A DNA stretch of 45,587 bases from Halomonas sp. 707D7 (GTDB taxonomy: Bacteria; Pseudomonadota; Gammaproteobacteria; Pseudomonadales; Halomonadaceae). Shown here piece by piece: positions 41,848 through 45,587 of the stretch. The number at the start of each line of letters is the position of its first letter. The first letter of the stretch is position 1. The translations under genes and the position numbers were made by a program. The notes under the pieces were generated by a model that saw only the letters and a list, made by a program, of their open reading frames with translations, was not told the origin of the DNA and made no database searches. The DNA lies in NCBI RefSeq assembly GCF_024158715.1, contig NZ_JAMZBC010000006.1, positions 1 to 45,587 on the forward strand, written 5' to 3'.

Positions 41848-41869
41848 AAAGCCCCCGAACGGGGGCTTT
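41848..41869. terminator. bidirectional terminator between glpD and the next gene
   Basis: The stem AAAGCCCCC/GGGGGCTTT (41848-41856, 41861-41869) has a GAAC loop, with an A-run before it and T after it. It serves both converging genes. Confidence 0.9.
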
Positions 41870-41873
41870 AAGC

Positions 41874-42095
41874 TTACTCTTGCTCCTCGCAGGCGGCCTG
41901 GGCGTCGCCGGCGAGCACCTCCTCCCAGGCCTGCTCGATGGAGTAGCCGACCCGGTTGTCGATGGTATCGATCACCTCGACGGCCTGCTGGAGCGACTGC
42001 TGGCTCTTGAGCGCCAGCACCAGCCGGGCGAGATCCTGCTTGCTGAAGGCGTTGGCGATCCGGTCGGCCTGCTGGTTCAGTTCGATGCAGTTCAT
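41874..42095 (-). CDS. small hypothetical protein between glpD and glpR
   Basis: This 73-residue protein begins MNCIELNQQADRIANAFSKQ and continues DLARLVLALKSQQSLQQAVE; it is mostly helical and has an acidic C-terminus. The ATG has a GAGGTGG site. No domain is recognised. It is soluble and may be a small regulator. Confidence 0.7.
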   Translation of the reverse strand: MNCIELNQQADRIANAFSKQDLARLVLALKSQQSLQQAVEVIDTIDNRVGYSIEQAWEEVLAGDAQAACEEQE

Positions 42096-42400
42096 AAACC
42101 ACCTCGTGTGTTGTTCACGACCTTGACGTTCTAGTGGCTGCGCGCCGGGGGTGAGGCGCGGACGACCGCCTGGCGGTGGGCTCGGCGATGTCCTGCGTTA
42201 CGCTCTAGCTTATAAAGCGTCCCTGTCGGGCTTCCTGGGTGACTGCATGAAGCCATTTAGCCACTATGGTGCATGGCAGCATCGCTCACCATTGATCATT
42301 GGCAGTGGCAATGGTTGTAGCTCGACGACAAAAGAGGCCTTCAGCGTCCATTCTTGTCGGCCACTTTCAGAGAAGCGCTTTGACCTGGAAGCAAGCGACG
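42096..42400. other. gap of about 300 bp upstream of the glpR terminator
   Basis: No ORF here has a ribosome site and convincing codon use. The region includes the promoter zone of the small hypothetical gene (GAGGTGG site at its edge) and otherwise shows no clear element. Confidence 0.5.
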
Positions 42401-42422
42401 AAAAAGCCGCCCGAAGGCGGCC
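42401..42422 (-). terminator. Rho-independent terminator after glpR
   Basis: On the minus strand, a GCCGCC/GGCGGC stem with a TTCG loop is followed by TTTTTCG. It lies 17 bp after the glpR stop. Confidence 0.85.
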
Positions 42423-42438
42423 TCGCAACGCATCGGCA

Positions 42439-43197
42439 TCACGCCACGTGGAGCGTCACGTCATGTTCGATCAACAACCGACGAATCGCCTCCGGCGGCT
42501 GACGATCGGTGAACAGCGCGTCGAGCTGGGCCAGATTGCCCTGGCGCACCACCGGATTGCGATGAAACTTCGAGTAGTCCGCGGCCAGGTAGACCCGCCG
42601 CGAATTGGCGATGATCGCCTGGGCGACGCGCACCTCCTGGTAGTCGAACTCCAGGAGCGAGCCATCCTCGTCGATGCCGCTGATGCCGATGATACCGACG
42701 TCCACCTTGAACTGGTTGATGAAATCGATGGTCGCCTCGCCGATGATGCCGCCGTCGCGGGAGCGCACCTGGCCGCCTGCGATGATCACCGTGAAATCCT
42801 CCTTGCGCTGCAGGATCGCGGCGACGTTGAGGTTGTTGGTGATGATCTCGAGCCCCTGATGCTCCAGAAGCGCCTGGGCGATCATCTCGTTGCTGGTGCC
42901 GATGTTGATGAACAGCGATGCGTGATCGGGAATCTGCGCGGCCACGCAGCGGGCGATGCGCTCCTTCTCGTCGAGGTGCAGGGTCTTGCGCGTGCTGTAG
43001 GCAGTGTTCACCGTGCTGGATTCCACGCCCGCGCCACCGTGAACGCGCCGTATGCGCCCCTCGTCGGAGAGCGTGTTCAAGTCGCGGCGAATGGTCTGCG
43101 GCGTCACCGAGAAGTGGTCGGTGAGCTGCTCGATGCTCACGTAGCCGTTCTGGCGGACCAGTTCGACGATGGCATCCTGGCGATGGTGCTGATTCAT
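42439..43197 (-). CDS. glpR: glycerol-3-phosphate regulon repressor GlpR (DeoR family)
   Basis: This 252-residue protein has the DeoR helix-turn-helix ([37 protein letters not shown]) and the sugar-phosphate-sensing domain ([35 protein letters not shown]). It is very similar to E. coli GlpR. It should bind the operators before glpD and release on glycerol-3-phosphate. glpFK are not in the window. Confidence 0.94.
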   Translation of the reverse strand: MNQHHRQDAIVELVRQNGYVSIEQLTDHFSVTPQTIRRDLNTLSDEGRIRRVHGGAGVESSTVNTAYSTRKTLHLDEKERIARCVAAQIPDHASLFINIGTSNEMIAQALLEHQGLEIITNNLNVAAILQRKEDFTVIIAGGQVRSRDGGIIGEATIDFINQFKVDVGIIGISGIDEDGSLLEFDYQEVRVAQAIIANSRRVYLAADYSKFHRNPVVRQGNLAQLDALFTDRQPPEAIRRLLIEHDVTLHVA

Positions 43198-43283
43198 GGG
43201 CGGAGCCTATTGTTCTGAACGGCGAGCCGCGCCTGCTCGCCTGGCTAAGAGTTTGAAAATCGAAAGGGTTCGAAAACCGGATG

Positions 43284-45125
43284 TTAGCCGGATAAGGGCC
43301 ATACGAGAAGGATTATCGGGATCGCCGTCGCCATCACCACCACCGAAAGCGGCAGGCCCAGTTTCCAGTAATCGCTGAACCGATAGCCACCGGGCCCCAG
43401 TACCAGGGTATTCGACTGATGGCCGATGGGCGTCAGAAAGGCGCAGGATGCGCTCACCGCCACCGCCATCAGAAACGGCTCAAGTGCCACGCCAAAGCCG
43501 CTTGCCAGGCTCGCCGCGATAGGCGCCATCAGAAGCGCCGCCGCGGCGTTGTTGACGATGTTCGACAGCAGCATGCACAGCGTGAACAGGCCGCAAAGCG
43601 ACACCACCACCGGCCAATCGGCACCGAAATGCAGCAGCGAATTGGCGATGATGTCCGCCCCGCCGCTGGTCTCCAGGGCCTCTCCGACCGGCAGCATGGC
43701 CGCCAGCAGCACGATCACCGGACCATCGATGGCGTGATACCCTTCTCGAAGCGGAAGCACCCCGATCAGAAGCGATACCAGCGCTGCGCTGCTCATCGCC
43801 ACCGCCGCCGGCAGCAGATCCAGCAGCATCGCCACGATCGCCAGTGCGAAGATGCCCAGCGACAGCGCCAGCTTGCGCGGCTGCCCCAGGTGGAGCTCGC
43901 GGCTGGCCAGCGGCAGGCAGCCCAGGCTCGACAGACTCTCGTTGATCTCCTTCTCGCTACCCTGCAGGAGCAGCACATCGCCGGTCTGGAAGCGAATGTC
44001 GCGCAGGCGCTGCTTGAGGCGCCCGCCATCGCGTGCCACCGCCACCAGATGCAGGCCGAACTGGTGGTTCAAGCGCAGCTGACGCACGCTGCGATTGATC
44101 ATCATCGAGTCGCCGCGCACCACGGCCTCGATCAGTTGCAATCCTTCGGTGTCGACCGGCTCACGCTCCTCCATGGCCTCTTTTGCGTTGACCTCGCCCT
44201 CGTCATGCGCAGCCTCGGGCTCCGCCACGGCGCTGAGCCCCACCTTGTCCTCTAGCAGTTGGAGTTCGTCGGGGCCCGCCTCGAGCAGCAGAATGTCGCC
44301 CTGCTTGAGCACGCCGTGAAACGAGTAGCCTGCCCGGCGGTCGTCATCGCGCACCACGGCCAGCACCGGGATGGTCTCGTCGAGTTCGTCGCGCAGCTGC
44401 TGGAGCGTCAGCCCGTTGGCTCGCGACTCTTCGGAAACCTTGAGCTCCACCAGGTAGTTGGCGGTATCGAACATGTCGCCTTTGCCCGCCTGGCTATTGC
44501 GCCGCGGCGTGAACCGCCAGCCGACCAGCACGATGAACGCAAGGCCTGCGAGCGCGACCGCGATACCCACCGGCGAGAAGCTGAACATGCTGAAGTTCTC
44601 GCCGGTGAGCTCCCCGCGGTAGGTCGCGACGATGATGTTGGGCGGCGTGCCGATCAAGGTGGTCAACCCCCCGAGCAGCGAGCCGAAGGCCAGCGGCATC
44701 AGCAAAAGCGAGGGCGAAGTGTCGTTTTCGCGGGCCAGGCGCATGGCCACGGGCAGCAGCAGCGCCAGCGCCCCGACGTTGTTCATGATGCCCGACAGCA
44801 CCACCACGGTACCCACCAGCACCAGAAGCTGCAGCATCAGCCGATCGCCGACCTTGAGCACCTGATGAGAGATGATGTCGACCACGCCGGAGCGCTCGAA
44901 ACCCCGGCTCAATACCAGTACCGCCGCCACGGTGATCACCGCCGGATGGCCGAAGCCGCGAAACGCCTCGTCCGCCGGCACCAGTCCCAGCACCACCGAC
45001 GCCAGGAGTGCGGTCATCGCCACCAGGTCGAAACGAAACCGCCCCCAGATGAAGGCGACCAGCGTCAGTCCCAGGATGATGAATATCAGCGTACTCGGGG
45101 CCAGTCCGATAGCCTCCATCGTCAT
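43284..45125 (-). CDS. SLC13-family permease with two RCK_C (TrkA-C) domains
   Basis: This 613-residue inner-membrane transporter has two hydrophobic halves (GLTLVAFIWGRFRFDLVAMT, FGSLLGGLTTLIGTPPNIIV in the first; MLLSNIVNNAAAALLMAPIA, FLTPIGHQSNTLVLGPGGYR in the second) separated by two cytoplasmic RCK_C domains (DTANYLVELKVSEESRANGL; GLQLIEAVVRGDSMM). Both SNT-like signatures (IGTPPN, IGHQSN) of the DASS/SLC13 group are present. Likely substrates are sulfate or dicarboxylates with Na+; this cannot be fixed from sequence. Confidence 0.9.
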   Translation of the reverse strand: MTMEAIGLAPSTLIFIILGLTLVAFIWGRFRFDLVAMTALLASVVLGLVPADEAFRGFGHPAVITVAAVLVLSRGFERSGVVDIISHQVLKVGDRLMLQLLVLVGTVVVLSGIMNNVGALALLLPVAMRLARENDTSPSLLLMPLAFGSLLGGLTTLIGTPPNIIVATYRGELTGENFSMFSFSPVGIAVALAGLAFIVLVGWRFTPRRNSQAGKGDMFDTANYLVELKVSEESRANGLTLQQLRDELDETIPVLAVVRDDDRRAGYSFHGVLKQGDILLLEAGPDELQLLEDKVGLSAVAEPEAAHDEGEVNAKEAMEEREPVDTEGLQLIEAVVRGDSMMINRSVRQLRLNHQFGLHLVAVARDGGRLKQRLRDIRFQTGDVLLLQGSEKEINESLSSLGCLPLASRELHLGQPRKLALSLGIFALAIVAMLLDLLPAAVAMSSAALVSLLIGVLPLREGYHAIDGPVIVLLAAMLPVGEALETSGGADIIANSLLHFGADWPVVVSLCGLFTLCMLLSNIVNNAAAALLMAPIAASLASGFGVALEPFLMAVAVSASCAFLTPIGHQSNTLVLGPGGYRFSDYWKLGLPLSVVVMATAIPIILLVWPLSG

Positions 45126-45232
45126 TTAGCACTCTCTCCTTGTAGCGCATGGGGGGTGCGACTCGCGCGTTGCGAGCGCCATCGCCAGGCTCCGGGTAAT
45201 TACGCAACATGGGTTAACAACCTCGCCTTTGC

Positions 45233-45263
45233 ACAAATTATACGATATTTGTACATACGTACA
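45233..45263. promoter_or_regulatory. two overlapping palindromes at the SLC13 gene promoter
   Basis: ACAAAT-N8-ATTTGT (45233-45252) and TGTAC-N4-GTACA (45250-45263) overlap. On the minus strand a perfect -10, TATAAT (45237-45242), lies inside the first, with no good -35, so the promoter may need an activator bound next to it. They also lie about 100 bp before the divergent tenA-like gene. Confidence 0.5.
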
Positions 45264-45362
45264 GCGCTGCAGGCGTGGGACGATACTTTTCGGTGAGCCC
45301 GTCGTTTTGGCTACACTGGGCCCTTCATGACCCAACCAAGGCCCCAACCAAGGAGAGTTCCA

Positions 45363-45587
45363 ATGGATCTATGCCAGCGCCTCAAGGAAGCCGCCCAGCC
45401 CCACTGGGACGCCGCGGTCCATCACCGGTTCGTCGACCAGCTATTGGCCGGCGAGGTCGAGGACAGCGTGATGGCGCGTTACCTGGTGCAGGACTTTCGC
45501 TTCTGCGATACCTTCGTGCGCCTATTGGGTGCGGCGGTCTGCGCCGCCGACGACCCGCAGGCGCGACTGACCCACGCCCGCCAGTTG
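45363..45587 (+). CDS. TenA/THI-4 family protein, N-terminal part (cut by window edge)
   Basis: The first 75 residues read MDLCQRLKEAAQPHWDAAVH, then FVDQLLAGEVEDSVMARYLV and QDFRFCDTFVRLLGAAV. The pattern (F...L..G.L....F..Y..QD..F) is that of TenA-type aminopyrimidine aminohydrolases or relatives used in thiamin salvage. The ATG follows AAGGAGAG. The catalytic C-terminal residues lie outside the window, so the enzyme type is uncertain. Confidence 0.8.
   Translation, partial: MDLCQRLKEAAQPHWDAAVHHRFVDQLLAGEVEDSVMARYLVQDFRFCDTFVRLLGAAVCAADDPQARLTHARQL

Noticed and set aside
42151-43218. Open frame of 355 codons opposite glpR
   Set aside because: Antisense shadow of GlpR; the upstream part has no ribosome site.

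Overview
The window reads as a chromosomal segment of a GC-rich, halotolerant gammaproteobacterium, most likely a Halomonadaceae member (Halomonas/Chromohalobacter type). The grounds are betIBA with a choline-type binding protein, groESL, fadE with a PsrA-type box, glpD/glpR with classical GlpR operators, and E. coli-like 4.5S RNA and tRNA-Met. The genus is an inference from gene content; no 16S rRNA is present.

Positions 1 to about 18,830 are a temperate phage cut by the left edge. Late genes run leftward: endolysin, holin, overlapping spanins, HNH nuclease, small and large terminase, and portal. The immunity region lies at 13.0-14.35 kb. A Cro-like gene with the replication genes (an O-like initiator carrying internal iterons, a loader-like protein, a zinc ribbon and a VRR-NUC nuclease) runs left. 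A short CI-like repressor and a long, translationally coupled operon (RdgC, DUF4406 and many unknowns, ending with an AlpA/Xis-like protein) run right. The repressor has no S24 autoprotease domain, and a near-consensus LexA box precedes a 47-codon ORF just downstream, which suggests SOS induction through a small antirepressor. HicAB is inserted as a counter-oriented module with paired operators.

The most unusual element is at 4858-5008. Three diverged type I-F-like CRISPR repeats enclose two spacers of exactly 32 nt. They lie behind the integrase and a small HTH gene and ahead of a minus-strand terminator, with no cas genes nearby. This fits a phage mini-array or an RNA anti-CRISPR (repeat mimic).

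From 19.1 kb onward the DNA is ordinary host chromosome. It holds two envelope hypotheticals, a FabG-like SDR, fxsA, groESL with a sigma-32 promoter, trmJ, an NhaC-like antiporter, a GntP-family permease, mntR, a RES/Xre toxin-antitoxin pair, a DUF3750 protein, a cytosolic SBP_3-like protein, tRNA-Met plus ffs, choX, betIBA, fadE, glpD, a small hypothetical, glpR, an SLC13 permease with RCK_C domains, and the start of a TenA-like gene.

The host part links osmoprotection (choline capture by ChoX and oxidation to glycine betaine by BetA/BetB under BetI) with lipid and glycerol catabolism (FadE, GlpD/GlpR). Several regulator/operator pairs can be read directly: BetI at 33293, GlpR at 40117-40158, PsrA-type at 37429 and Xre at 30019-30059.
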